Notes under the pieces: model-generated
The model's database searches: none
Told to the model about the DNA's origin: nothing
The model's input: the letters and a program-made list of their open reading frames with translations, nothing else
Translations under genes and position numbers: made by a program
In this document: one piece after another, positions 13,940-22,439 of the stretch
Layout of the letters: each line of letters starts with the position of its first letter
How positions within the stretch are numbered: position 1 is the stretch's first letter
Assembly: GCA_016795505.1 (NCBI GenBank)
Contig: JAEUHH010000032.1
Location: 1 to 42,361, forward strand
Direction of reading: 5' to 3'
DNA length: 42,361 nt
Source of the DNA: Verrucomicrobiales bacterium
GTDB taxonomy: Bacteria; Verrucomicrobiota; Verrucomicrobiia; Verrucomicrobiales; DEV007

Positions 13940-16195
13940 ATGATGTGGTTTTTTGGTGAGAACAGCGCCCTGCGCGGAGCCTGCGGGGCAGTAGCCTTTT
14001 CGGGCTTTTTCCTGACGGCTCTGGGCGGGGAAGATCCGAAGCAACAGGGTCTGGTCTCCGATCCAACCCTGTCTTATCGGAACGATATCGTCCCGGTTTT
14101 GACCCGGGCGGGCTGCAATCTCGGCGCCTGTCACGGTGCTCAGACGGGGAAGGGGGAACTGCTGCTCTCCCTGCGGGGCGAGGACCCGGTGCGCGACCAC
14201 GCGGCGCTGGTGAAGGCGTTCGTCAACCGCGATGAGCCGGAGAAAAGCTTCCTGCTCCGCAAGGCGACCACCGAAGTGGCGCACGAAGGCGGGAAGCGCT
14301 TCGAGAAAGACTCGGAATCCTACGACCTGCTCCGCCGCTGGATTGCGGAAGGCGCGCCGGTGGAGAAGCCGGGCGACCCGACCCTGACCCGGTTGGAGGT
14401 GACGCCGTCGGAGCGGGTTCTGTTCGCTCCCGAGTCGTCGTTGCGGATCTCGGTGACGGCGCATTTTTCCGACGGATCGACCCGCGATGTGAATCGCTGG
14501 GCCATCTACGAGCCGTCGACGCTGAATGTGCAGGTCGATCCCGACGGTCAGGTGACCAGTCTGCGGCCGGGGGAAACGACGGTAAACGTGCGCTACAACG
14601 GGCTCCAGCAGCCGGTGCGGCTGGCTTTCGTGCCGGACCGGCCCGGCTTTGCCTGGAGCGAGCCGGAGGCCTTCAATTTCATCGACGAGGCCCTGTTCGC
14701 GAAGTGGAAGACGCTCCGGCTGAATCCCTCGGGGCTGTGTGACGACGCGACCTTTCTGAGCCGGGCGCATCTCGACCTGATCGGTCAGATCCCGACCGAG
14801 ACCGAGGCGCGGGCCTTCGTGGCCGATCCGGATCCCGGAAAACGGGCCCGGCTGATCGAAGGGCTGATGGAACGGCCGGAGTTCGCCGATTTTTGGGCGC
14901 TGAAATGGGCCGATCTGTTGCGGCTGGAGGAGAAGGTGTTGGATAACAAGGGCGTGGCGGCCTTTCACGGCTGGATCCGGGAGGCGGTCGCCAACAACCA
15001 GCCGATCGACCGGTTTGCCCGTGAGATCCTTACGGCGCTGGGCAGCACCTACGAGGTGGCGCCGGCCAATTACTACCGGGCCCTGCGCTCGGCCGACCAG
15101 CGGGCCGAGGCGGTGGCGCAGATTTTTCTGGGCACCCGGCTGAACTGCGCCAAATGCCACAATCACCCGTTCGAGCGGTGGACGATGGATGATTACTACC
15201 AGTTCTCCGCGGTGTTCGATGGCATCGACTACGACATTAAGGAGAACAAGCGCTACGACAAGAACGACAAGAACAACTTCGTCGGCGAACAGGTGGTGAA
15301 GCTGGTCGAGAAGCGCGAGCTGAAGCATCCGCGGACCAATGCCCCGCCGGAGCCGCGGCTGCTGGGCGAGAGCGGGGCGCTCGCGGCCGGCGACAAGCGG
15401 CTGGAGGCGCTGGGCGACTGGCTGACTTCGCCGGAGCACCCGCTCTTTGCGCGCGTTCAGGTCAACCGCATCTGGTTTCATCTGATGGGGCGCGGTCTGG
15501 TCGATCCGGTGGATGATTTCCGCGCCACCAATCCGCCGGTGAATCCCGCGCTGCTGGATGCGCTGACGGCGGATTTTGTGAAAAGCGGGTTCGACCTGCG
15601 CCATGCCATTCGCACCATCTGTGCGTCGCGTGCCTACCAGCTCGATTCCCTGCCGAACGAGACGAATGCCGACGACGAGACCAATTTCGCCCGTGCCCTG
15701 CCGCGGCGCCTGGGAGCGGAGCAGTTGCTCGATTCGATCCACCTCGCTCTCGGCGGGCAGCCGCGATTTGAAGGCTACGACCGGCCGATGCGCGCGGCGC
15801 AGGTTCCCGGAGTGCGCGCTGTTTACCGGCCGAAGGCGCCGACGCACGGGGATACCTTCCTCCATCTGTTCGGCAAGCCGCCGCGGCTGACCAATTCCGA
15901 CACGGAGCGTGCCAACGACACCTCGCTGGCTCAGGTCTTCGAACTGACCAGCGGCGGCACGCTGAACACGCTGCTCACCGAGCCGAAAAATGCCCTCGCA
16001 CCCCTGGCCGATCCCGCGCTGGAGCCGGCCGTGGCGGTGGATCGGCTCTACTGGAGCCTCCTGACCCGCGCGCCGGGCGGGGAGGAACTCAGCGCCTACA
16101 CGGAACATCTGACCCGGGCGACCGACCGTCGCCAGGCGCTGGAAGACATCGCGTGGTCGCTGGTGAATGCCAAGGAATTCCTGCTGAGACGATGA
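13940..16195 (+). CDS. PSD1-type secreted protein (DUF1549 and DUF1553), cytochrome-like motifs
   Basis: 751 residues from ATG 13940, giving a signal-like N-terminus (ACGAVAFSGFFLTALGG); the open frame extends upstream into the kinase gene but without family sequence. Domains in order: a cytochrome-like segment with GCNLGACHG (near 58-66, C-x4-C-H), a Big2-like beta region (RVLFAPESSLRISVTAHFSD), DUF1549 with the canonical LNCAKCHNHPFERW (C-x2-C-H), and DUF1553 (HPLFARVQVNRIWFHLMGRG, ALPRRLGAEQLLDSIHLALG). These proteins are exported and abundant in Planctomycetota and Verrucomicrobiota; their exact activity is unknown. Stop overlaps the DUF1501 start (ATGA). Two 22-bp dispersed repeat units lie inside the coding sequence at 14044-14087. 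Confidence 0.93.
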   Translation: MMWFFGENSALRGACGAVAFSGFFLTALGGEDPKQQGLVSDPTLSYRNDIVPVLTRAGCNLGACHGAQTGKGELLLSLRGEDPVRDHAALVKAFVNRDEPEKSFLLRKATTEVAHEGGKRFEKDSESYDLLRRWIAEGAPVEKPGDPTLTRLEVTPSERVLFAPESSLRISVTAHFSDGSTRDVNRWAIYEPSTLNVQVDPDGQVTSLRPGETTVNVRYNGLQQPVRLAFVPDRPGFAWSEPEAFNFIDEALFAKWKTLRLNPSGLCDDATFLSRAHLDLIGQIPTETEARAFVADPDPGKRARLIEGLMERPEFADFWALKWADLLRLEEKVLDNKGVAAFHGWIREAVANNQPIDRFAREILTALGSTYEVAPANYYRALRSADQRAEAVAQIFLGTRLNCAKCHNHPFERWTMDDYYQFSAVFDGIDYDIKENKRYDKNDKNNFVGEQVVKLVEKRELKHPRTNAPPEPRLLGESGALAAGDKRLEALGDWLTSPEHPLFARVQVNRIWFHLMGRGLVDPVDDFRATNPPVNPALLDALTADFVKSGFDLRHAIRTICASRAYQLDSLPNETNADDETNFARALPRRLGAEQLLDSIHLALGGQPRFEGYDRPMRAAQVPGVRAVYRPKAPTHGDTFLHLFGKPPRLTNSDTERANDTSLAQVFELTSGGTLNTLLTEPKNALAPLADPALEPAVAVDRLYWSLLTRAPGGEELSAYTEHLTRATDRRQALEDIAWSLVNAKEFLLRR
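14044..14087. repeat. 22-bp repeat units inside the PSD1 gene
   Basis: ACAGGGTCTGGTCTCCGATCCA (14044-14065, written here in pieces: ACAGGGT, CTGGTCTCCGATCCA) is followed directly by ACCCTGTCTTATCGG plus seven bases (14066-14087). Heptamers, ATCGG core and 22-bp spacing match the intergenic clusters at 2298, 23861 and 42160. In frame it encodes QGLVSDPTLSYRND, just before the GCNLGACHG motif. Confidence 0.65.
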
Positions 16196-17601
16196 CAACC
16201 CCGAGACGATCGCCCGCCTGCTCCGGCTTCGATGCCGTGGCCCTGTCCCGCCGCCAGCTCATCAAGGCAGGTGGCATGGGAGCGCTGGGCCTGACGATGC
16301 CCAAGCTCCTCGCCGGCAGCGAATATCCCGGCGGACGCCCCCCGGCACGGGCAAAGTCGGTGATTTTCCTGTTCCAGTGGGGCGGTCCGTCGCACGTGGA
16401 CATGTTCGACCTGAAGCCGGATGCGCCGTCGGAATACCGCACTCCGCACAAGCCGATCCGGACGAAAAACCCCGATCTGCTCACCAGCGAGCATCTGCCG
16501 CGGGTGGCGAAGATCATGGACCGCTTCACCGTGATCCGGTCGGTGTATCACACGATGAAGAATCACAATTCGGCGGGCTACTACGCCCTCTCGGGCCACG
16601 CTCCGCCGACGGATGACCAGCGGCTGCGCGACTCCATCGACCTCCGGCCGGCCTACGGCTCGGTCGTCGATCATCTGGCGCCGAATGCCGACAAGGAAAT
16701 GCCGACCTTTGTGACTTATCCGCACGTGGTCGCCGATGGATCGCGCACCCCGGGGCAGGCGGCCAGCTTTCTGGGCAAAAAGCACGATCCGCTCTTCGTG
16801 CCGCGCAGCCCGAACGAGCCCAATTTCCAACTGCCCGAGCTGAGCCTGCCGAGCAACCTGAGCATGGATCGGCTCCAGGCCCGGCGCGGACTCCAGGAGA
16901 TCGTGGATCGGCAATCGCGTCTGCTCGATCACTCGGCCGAGGCGCGGGGGCTCGATGAGTATTATCAGAATGCCATCGCCATGCTCAACAGCGAGCGCAT
17001 CCGCCGGGCCTTCGACCTCGCCGACGAGCCGGCGGCGATCCGCGATGCCTACGGACGCACCACCTACGGCCAGGGCTGTCTGCTGGCGCGACGTCTGGTG
17101 GAGCACGGGGTGAAGTTCGTGACCTGCTATTTCTCCAGCGGCATCGGTGGGCAGAGCATCAAGGAGGGCGGCTGGGACACCCATGGGTTCAACAACACGC
17201 GGATGTTTCCGATCGTGGAGCAATACCACTTTCCCATCACCGAGGCCACTCTGCCGACTTTGATCTACGATCTGGAGAATCGCGGACTGCTCGACGAGAC
17301 CCTGGTCGTCTGGATGGGCGAATTCGGCCGAACGCCGAAGATCAATGGCAACGCCAGCCGCGACCACTGGCCGAACTGCTACAGCGTGCTGCTGGCCGGC
17401 GGAGGAGTGAAAGCCGGCTACATCCACGGGGCCAGCGACGCCACCGGCAGCCAGCCGATCGAAAAGCCGGTGCGGCTCGAGGATCTCTCGGCCACGATTT
17501 ATTACTTGCTTGGCATCGATCCCACCGCACATATTTACGACACGCAGGGCCGACCGCTCATGATTTCCAGCGGGGAGCCCATCTTGGATGTGTTGGCTTG
17601 A
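16192..17601 (+). CDS. DUF1501 family Tat-exported protein
   Basis: 469 residues from ATG 16192, overlapping the PSD1 stop by 4 bp (ATGA), so the two are translationally coupled. The N-terminus has a twin-arginine signal, LSRRQLIKAGGMGALG. DUF1501 proteins are sulfatase/alkaline-phosphatase-fold relatives: here KSVIFLFQWGGPSHVDMFD with the metal-type Asp, YYALSGHAPPTDDQR, GGWDTHGFNNT and VVWMGEFGRTPKINGNASRDHWPNCYS are the usual family blocks (the last two joined in sequence). They almost always sit next to PSD1 genes, and the pair is thought to act together outside the cytoplasm. The substrate is unknown. Confidence 0.95.
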   Translation: MTTPRRSPACSGFDAVALSRRQLIKAGGMGALGLTMPKLLAGSEYPGGRPPARAKSVIFLFQWGGPSHVDMFDLKPDAPSEYRTPHKPIRTKNPDLLTSEHLPRVAKIMDRFTVIRSVYHTMKNHNSAGYYALSGHAPPTDDQRLRDSIDLRPAYGSVVDHLAPNADKEMPTFVTYPHVVADGSRTPGQAASFLGKKHDPLFVPRSPNEPNFQLPELSLPSNLSMDRLQARRGLQEIVDRQSRLLDHSAEARGLDEYYQNAIAMLNSERIRRAFDLADEPAAIRDAYGRTTYGQGCLLARRLVEHGVKFVTCYFSSGIGGQSIKEGGWDTHGFNNTRMFPIVEQYHFPITEATLPTLIYDLENRGLLDETLVVWMGEFGRTPKINGNASRDHWPNCYSVLLAGGGVKAGYIHGASDATGSQPIEKPVRLEDLSATIYYLLGIDPTAHIYDTQGRPLMISSGEPILDVLA

Positions 17602-17702
17602 ACCGTAACGTGCCAGAGGGGAAATCATCCGCAGAGGACTAATTTTCAGGCCACAGGGCCGTTTTCAAAGGGACTTTCCATCGCCGGGACTCCTGCCCGG
17701 CT

Positions 17703-18575
17703 GTGATCCGACCACCCAACCTCTTGAGAACCCAACAGACACTCCTCGCCTTCGCCGCCGTGGCTTGGCTGCCGCTCCTGACCGGGGCGCAAGCCCAGCA
17801 GACGGTGTCGTATCTGGTGGCGGACGGCTTCGACTATCCCGTCGGGAAGCCGAACGCGGCCGGCTACCGCAAGGCGCGCGGCTTTTATCCGAACGGCCAC
17901 CTCGGGGAGGACTGGAACGGCAACGGCGGCGGCAATACCGATCGCGGCGATCCGATCTACTCCATTGCCCACGGGGTCGTGGTGTATTCCGACGACTTCA
18001 AGATGGGCTGGGGCAATGTGGTCATCATCCGCCACGCCTATCGGGAAAAGAACGGGCAGATCGCCTATGTCGACTCGCTCTACGGACATCTGGACCGGCG
18101 CTCGGTGAAACTGGGCGACCGTGTCATCCGCGGCCAGATGGTGGGCACCATGGGCTGCGGTCCCCGCGACATGTACATGGCCCACCTGCACTTCGAGATC
18201 CGCAAGAATCTCGAAGTGGGGATGAACCGATCCGACTTCAAGCGCGATTACTCGGTCTATCACAGCCCGACCAGTTTCATCGAGAAATACCGCCGCCTGC
18301 GACAGGAGTTTCGGCGGGTGCCGATCCCGGTGAACACCTTCATGAGGAGCAATCCCAACCTGCTCACCATGGACCGGATCTCGGCTCCGGAGGCTTTGCG
18401 CGAGCCCATCGCCGCGGGAGGGGAAGGCGCGCCGCTGCCTGACGAGCCCCGCCCGCAGGTGCCCGAGGCGGTGATGGAAGTCATCGAGACCCAGACGGAC
18501 GCCAAGCCGGCTGAGGCTGCCGCCGACCGGAATTTCTGGGACAAGGTGATGGGCTTTCTCGGCCGCAAATCCTGA
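17703..18575 (+). CDS. M23 family metallopeptidase, secreted
   Basis: 290 residues from GTG 17703; the signal peptide LLAFAAVAWLPLLTGAQAQQ follows a basic start. The LytM/M23 zinc site is complete: His66 and Asp70 in GHLGEDWN, His161 and His163 in AHLHFEI, with a further His129 in LYGHLDRRS. Such enzymes cut peptidoglycan cross-bridges or stem peptides, or act as envelope scaffolds. The segment between about 170 and 215 (SDFKRDYSVYHSPTSFIEKY) is a family-typical tail, and the last 60 residues are a Pro/Glu-rich extension ending FWDKVMGFLGRKS. It ends 12 bp before the convergent cimA gene. Confidence 0.9.
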   Translation: MIRPPNLLRTQQTLLAFAAVAWLPLLTGAQAQQTVSYLVADGFDYPVGKPNAAGYRKARGFYPNGHLGEDWNGNGGGNTDRGDPIYSIAHGVVVYSDDFKMGWGNVVIIRHAYREKNGQIAYVDSLYGHLDRRSVKLGDRVIRGQMVGTMGCGPRDMYMAHLHFEIRKNLEVGMNRSDFKRDYSVYHSPTSFIEKYRRLRQEFRRVPIPVNTFMRSNPNLLTMDRISAPEALREPIAAGGEGAPLPDEPRPQVPEAVMEVIETQTDAKPAEAAADRNFWDKVMGFLGRKS

Positions 18576-18587
18576 TCGACCGCCCCG

Positions 18588-20165
18588 TCAGGCCGGCGTG
18601 GCGCCGCTGCGCATCAGGAAATACTCGATCGAGTCGACGAGGGCGCCCCAACTGGCTTGGATGATGTTGTAGCTCACGCCCACGGTGCCCCAGCGGTCGT
18701 GACCGTCGGAGCTGAGAATCAGGACGCGCGTCTTTGCCGCCGTGCCCATGTGGCTGTCGATGATGCGGACCTTGTAATCCTCCAGCTCCATCCGGTCGAC
18801 CTGCGGGTAGAAGGGCCGCAGGGCCTTGCGCAGAGCCGCATCGAGGGCATTCACGGGACCATCGCCCTCGGCGACCGTGTACTCCATGTTGCCGTCGACA
18901 CTGAGCCGCACCGTGGCCGAACAGGTTTCGTAGCCGCGATCGGCATCATGGCGGAAGGTGCAGTGATACTCGTGCAGGTCGAAAAAGGGTCGGTAAGTGC
19001 TCAGTTGCTGGCGGATCAGCAGCTCGAACGACGCCTCGGCGGCTTCGAACTCGTAGCCTTCCTGCTCCAGGTCCTTGAGCCGTTGCAGGATCGCCTTGGC
19101 TTCGTCGCCGCCTTTCTCCAGCGGGATGCCCAGCTCCTCGGCCTTCATCAGCACGTTGGATTGACCGGAAAGCTCCGACACGAGGATGCGCTGGCGATTG
19201 CCGACCGTCTCCGGGCGGATGTGCTCGAAGCTGTGCGCCACTTTTTGCACCGCATTCACATGCATGCCGCCCTTGTGGGCAAAGGCCGTGGCTCCAATGT
19301 AGGGCGCGCGGACATTGTGGGCGCAGTTGGCCAGATCATCGACGAACAGTGACAAATCGCGCAGCTGCGAGATGTCCGGGACCACCGGCAGGCCCATCTT
19401 GAGCTGGAGGTTGGGGATCACGGAGGTGAGATTGCAGTTGCCGGTGCGTTCCCCGTAGCCATTCACCGTGCCCTGCACCTGGGTGGCTCCGGAACGGATC
19501 GCGGCTAGGGCGTTGGCCACGCCCAGACCGCAGTCGTCGTGGGTGTGGATGCCGACCGGGATGCCGAACTCTTTCGCCACGATGGCGGCGATCTCCGCGA
19601 CTTCGTGCGGCATGGTGCCGCCATTGGTATCGCAGAGCACCAGCCAGTCCGCGCCGCCGCTCTTTGCCGCGCCCAGGGTAGCCAGGGCGTGTTCGGGATC
19701 GTCCTTGTAGCCGTCGAAGAAATGCTCCGCATCGTAGATCACCTCGCGGCCGTGCGATTTCAGGTAGGCCGTGGTGTCGTGGATCATGGCGCGGTTTTCC
19801 GCCTCCGTCGTGCCGAGGATCTCGGTCACGTGCAGGCGCCAGCTCTTGCCAAAAAAGGTGATTGCCGGCGTGCGGGCGGCGAGGAGCAGGGCGATCTGGG
19901 GGTCGTCCTCCACGGCGGTGTTTTTCCGCCGGGTGCTGCCGAAGGCGGCGATCTTCGCGTGCTTCCACGTCAATTTGGCCGCCTCCTCGAAGAAGGCCAC
20001 GTCCTTTGGATTCGAACCCGGCCAGCCACCCTCGATGTAATCGATCCCGAACTCATCGAGCCGCTGGGCGATGCGAATCTTGTCCAGCGAGCTGAAATTG
20101 ACGCCTTCACCCTGGGTGCCGTCGCGCAGGGTGGTGTCGTAGAGCAGGACCGGTTTGCTGTTCAT
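18588..20165 (-). CDS. cimA: (R)-citramalate synthase
   Basis: 525 residues, matching the CimA family length. It condenses pyruvate and acetyl-CoA to (R)-citramalate, the threonine-independent entry to isoleucine. Seen: the catalytic start LLYDTTLRDGTQGEGVNFS with the Arg-Asp pair, IEGGWPGSNPKD, metal-binding IHTHDDCGLGVANALAAI, NGYGERTGNCNLTSVIPNLQ and the C-terminal LeuA-type regulatory domain (about 400-515). The GWPGSNPKD block distinguishes CimA from isopropylmalate and homocitrate synthases. It is a single gene, convergent with the M23 gene, with a 426-bp region upstream before the subtilase. Confidence 0.93.
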   Translation of the reverse strand: MNSKPVLLYDTTLRDGTQGEGVNFSSLDKIRIAQRLDEFGIDYIEGGWPGSNPKDVAFFEEAAKLTWKHAKIAAFGSTRRKNTAVEDDPQIALLLAARTPAITFFGKSWRLHVTEILGTTEAENRAMIHDTTAYLKSHGREVIYDAEHFFDGYKDDPEHALATLGAAKSGGADWLVLCDTNGGTMPHEVAEIAAIVAKEFGIPVGIHTHDDCGLGVANALAAIRSGATQVQGTVNGYGERTGNCNLTSVIPNLQLKMGLPVVPDISQLRDLSLFVDDLANCAHNVRAPYIGATAFAHKGGMHVNAVQKVAHSFEHIRPETVGNRQRILVSELSGQSNVLMKAEELGIPLEKGGDEAKAILQRLKDLEQEGYEFEAAEASFELLIRQQLSTYRPFFDLHEYHCTFRHDADRGYETCSATVRLSVDGNMEYTVAEGDGPVNALDAALRKALRPFYPQVDRMELEDYKVRIIDSHMGTAAKTRVLILSSDGHDRWGTVGVSYNIIQASWGALVDSIEYFLMRSGATPA

Positions 20166-20591
20166 GGGGATGGGATGGGGATATGAGGATGCAAAAAGAG
20201 ATTCAAGTCAGATCGGGCGGCGATCCGGCGAGAGAGACAGGCAGTTTCCGAAGGAGCAATGGGGAAAACAGCGCAAGATCGCCCGCCAAGACCTAGTCGA
20301 GGGCAATCGCGCCAATAATCGAGCGAATAATTCGTTCGCGGAAACGCATGGCCGAAAAAATAGCACCGCGCCGGAGCCCGCGCCAGTGGAAATCGGGGGG
20401 TGGACCGGGGGAGGAGGGGCAAGGCAGGAAGCCAAGGTCTGACGGAGGCCAAATGTCGGTGAATGCCGATCGCCCCGCTTGGCGGGCTCACAAGATCGGC
20501 TGGCGGAGAGAGTTTTTCTCCGTTTGGGTGGAAAATGCTGTGCGAGGGTTTCGACTTCGACTACAACTGAGAAAATTCGGATGCTTGCGCG
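20166..20591. other. intergenic region between cimA and the subtilase
   Basis: It must hold the divergent promoters of cimA and the subtilase gene. I see a near-palindrome GCGAATAATTCGTTCGC around 20324-20340 and a doubled AATAATCG/AATAATTCG, but no convincing promoter, riboswitch or leader peptide. Open frames here are Arg/Gly-rich and not supported as genes. Confidence 0.4.
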
Positions 20592-22193
20592 ATGAAATCG
20601 AAACGTTATTTGATCCTGCCCATGGAGGGCATCCGCCTGTCGGACGCGCCCACGATCAATCTGCCGAGAGCGTTTGATTTGTTGAACAAACTGCAGCCCG
20701 GCAACAAATCGGGTGTGGCATCGCTTAGCAAAAGATTGGCGGCTGAGATCAAAGGTGGTCGATCCCGCGTAAAAACCGCCAAAACAGCAAAAATGAGCCC
20801 GTCTGAGCCCCCTCAACTGGAGGTGGTCAAATCGCTCAATGAAGATGGCGTGAAATTAGTGATGGCGACCGAAGAGATGGTCGTAGCCATGAGGCTTCAC
20901 AATCCTGGTATCCGGATTGTGGAGGAGAAATTTTGCCGTCCGGCTTTGGCGCCGCGGGTCTCGGTCCCATCCCGCCCGAAACGAGCGGCTCGATCAGCGG
21001 CGCCGGCCAAAGTTGCAGTTGCCAAACCCCTTACCATCCAAGTGTTGAGAGATGGAGTTGGAACGCCAGACAAAGGAGCGGAAGTCATCGCCTTTCGCAC
21101 TTCAGATGATGCCCTGAAAGGAAAAACCAATGCTTCGGGCAAGGTGTCCCTTCGATTCGGAACCGCGGTTTCCAAACTGAGGCGGCTGTATGTTTATCAC
21201 GAAGAGGCTGGCATCTGGGGCTACTTTTCCCGGAACGTGGCGGTTTCGCCCTCGGGTGATTTTGAGGTGCGCCTCGCGCCGATCGATCTTTCGGCGGCAG
21301 ACGCGCTGCGGCATTTTCATGGCCCGGGAAGTCTTGCCGACGGCGAAGGGGTCAGGGTGGGCATCATCGATTCGGGAACAGATCCTGACCACCCGGACCT
21401 TAAGGACGCGATTGAGGGCGGGGCCAATTGCGTGCCCGGCTCGAGTCGTAAGGGTGATGATTTCGGTCCCGATGGAGCGCATGGCACTCATGTGGCCGGA
21501 ATCGTTGCCGCCCGGGGCAGTTCGCCGACTGGGATGAGGGGCGTCGCCCCCGGGGCGAAATTGCGCATCTACCGGGTGTTTGAATCGGGCAACGAAGGTG
21601 ACGGTTCCAGTTTTGCGATCATTGACGCCATCGAACGGGCAATTGACGACCGTTGCGACATCATCAATCTGAGCCTGGCCTTTCCGCCTGGCGTGATCGA
21701 CGATGCCATATCCGACGCTCTCAGGAAGGCTCGAAACCACGGGATTCTGGCGGTCGCGGCAGCAGGCAATGATGGCCGGCAACCGGTGTCATTTCCAGGT
21801 TCTGACAGCCACTGCGTCGCTGTCTCGGCCGCAGGCCGAAAGAAGACGTTCCCGGCAACGGCCACGGAAGTGGACGACGTGGCAGCACCCTACGGCAACG
21901 ACCCAGGCGATTTTCTGGGGGCATTTTCCAACGTGGGCGGCGAGTTGGATGCCACTGGGGCGGGAGTCGGCGTGGTTTCCACCTTTCCGGGAGGCTATGG
22001 CGCGATGAGTGGCACTTCGATGGCCTGTCCGGCAGTTTCGGGAGTCGCTGCGAGAATCCTTTCCAAAAATGCGGGTGTGATGTCCATGCCGAGAGATGCT
22101 GCCCGGTGCGATGCCATTCGCGGTCTGTTGATGGATGCCTGTATGCCGTTGGGGTTTGACCTTCTGTTTGAGGGGGGCGGACTTCCGAAGTAG
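20592..22193 (+). CDS. subtilisin-like serine peptidase (S8) with propeptide-like and beta-sandwich domains
   Basis: 533 residues, no signal peptide or membrane segment (start MKSKRYLILPMEGIRLSDAP). Residues 75-115 (LEVVKSLNEDGVKLVMATEE to NPGIRIVEEKF) resemble an I9-type propeptide. Residues 147-232 look like a transthyretin/carboxypeptidase-regulatory beta sandwich (TPDKGAEVIAFRTSDDALKG). The S8 domain has its full triad: Asp260 in VGIIDSGTDPDHPDL, His297 in HGTHVAG, Ser476 in GTSMACPAVSG, with oxyanion Asn393 in AAAGNDG. The small gene starting 9 bp downstream is probably cotranscribed. GC is slightly below that of neighbours. Without a signal peptide, cytoplasmic action or unusual export is implied. 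Confidence 0.9.
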   Translation: MKSKRYLILPMEGIRLSDAPTINLPRAFDLLNKLQPGNKSGVASLSKRLAAEIKGGRSRVKTAKTAKMSPSEPPQLEVVKSLNEDGVKLVMATEEMVVAMRLHNPGIRIVEEKFCRPALAPRVSVPSRPKRAARSAAPAKVAVAKPLTIQVLRDGVGTPDKGAEVIAFRTSDDALKGKTNASGKVSLRFGTAVSKLRRLYVYHEEAGIWGYFSRNVAVSPSGDFEVRLAPIDLSAADALRHFHGPGSLADGEGVRVGIIDSGTDPDHPDLKDAIEGGANCVPGSSRKGDDFGPDGAHGTHVAGIVAARGSSPTGMRGVAPGAKLRIYRVFESGNEGDGSSFAIIDAIERAIDDRCDIINLSLAFPPGVIDDAISDALRKARNHGILAVAAAGNDGRQPVSFPGSDSHCVAVSAAGRKKTFPATATEVDDVAAPYGNDPGDFLGAFSNVGGELDATGAGVGVVSTFPGGYGAMSGTSMACPAVSGVAARILSKNAGVMSMPRDAARCDAIRGLLMDACMPLGFDLLFEGGGLPK

Positions 22194-22202
22194 AGTCTTG
22201 TC

Positions 22203-22439
22203 ATGTCTAGATTCACGCTATATCGCGGAGAGGACGCTCCCGTGTCCGACGCCGATGATTTGTTGCGTTCCGCGGGTGCGAAAGTCATCGCCTCCCGCCC
22301 AGGATTGGTCCTCATAGAGGCCAGCGACAGCGTCGCTGATGATCTGTCGAAGTCACTGGTTGGCTGGAGAGTGACGGCTGAGAGGGTGGCGGCGATCCGA
22401 CCGCCGCGGCCGAGAGTTCCCAAAAAGGTTAAGGAATAG
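22203..22439 (+). CDS. 78-residue subtilase partner, possible stand-alone propeptide/inhibitor
   Basis: 78 residues, 9 bp after the subtilase stop, ATG start with only a weak GTAGAG ribosome site. No known family is certain. The pattern AGAKVIASRPGLVLIEASDS, VADDLSKSLVGWRVTAERVA and a Pro/Lys-rich tail suggests beta-alpha-beta with a C-terminal strand, similar to the I9 propeptide fold and to the N-terminal part of the neighbouring subtilase. This suggests a trans-acting inhibitor or folding aid, or an immunity partner. The last 11 bp overlap the convergent glycosyltransferase gene. The inhibitor role is inference. Confidence 0.65.
   Translation: MSRFTLYRGEDAPVSDADDLLRSAGAKVIASRPGLVLIEASDSVADDLSKSLVGWRVTAERVAAIRPPRPRVPKKVKE

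Noticed and set aside
13697-16198. 833-residue minus-strand frame
   Set aside because: Antisense of PSD1; the long opening comes from GC-rich third positions.
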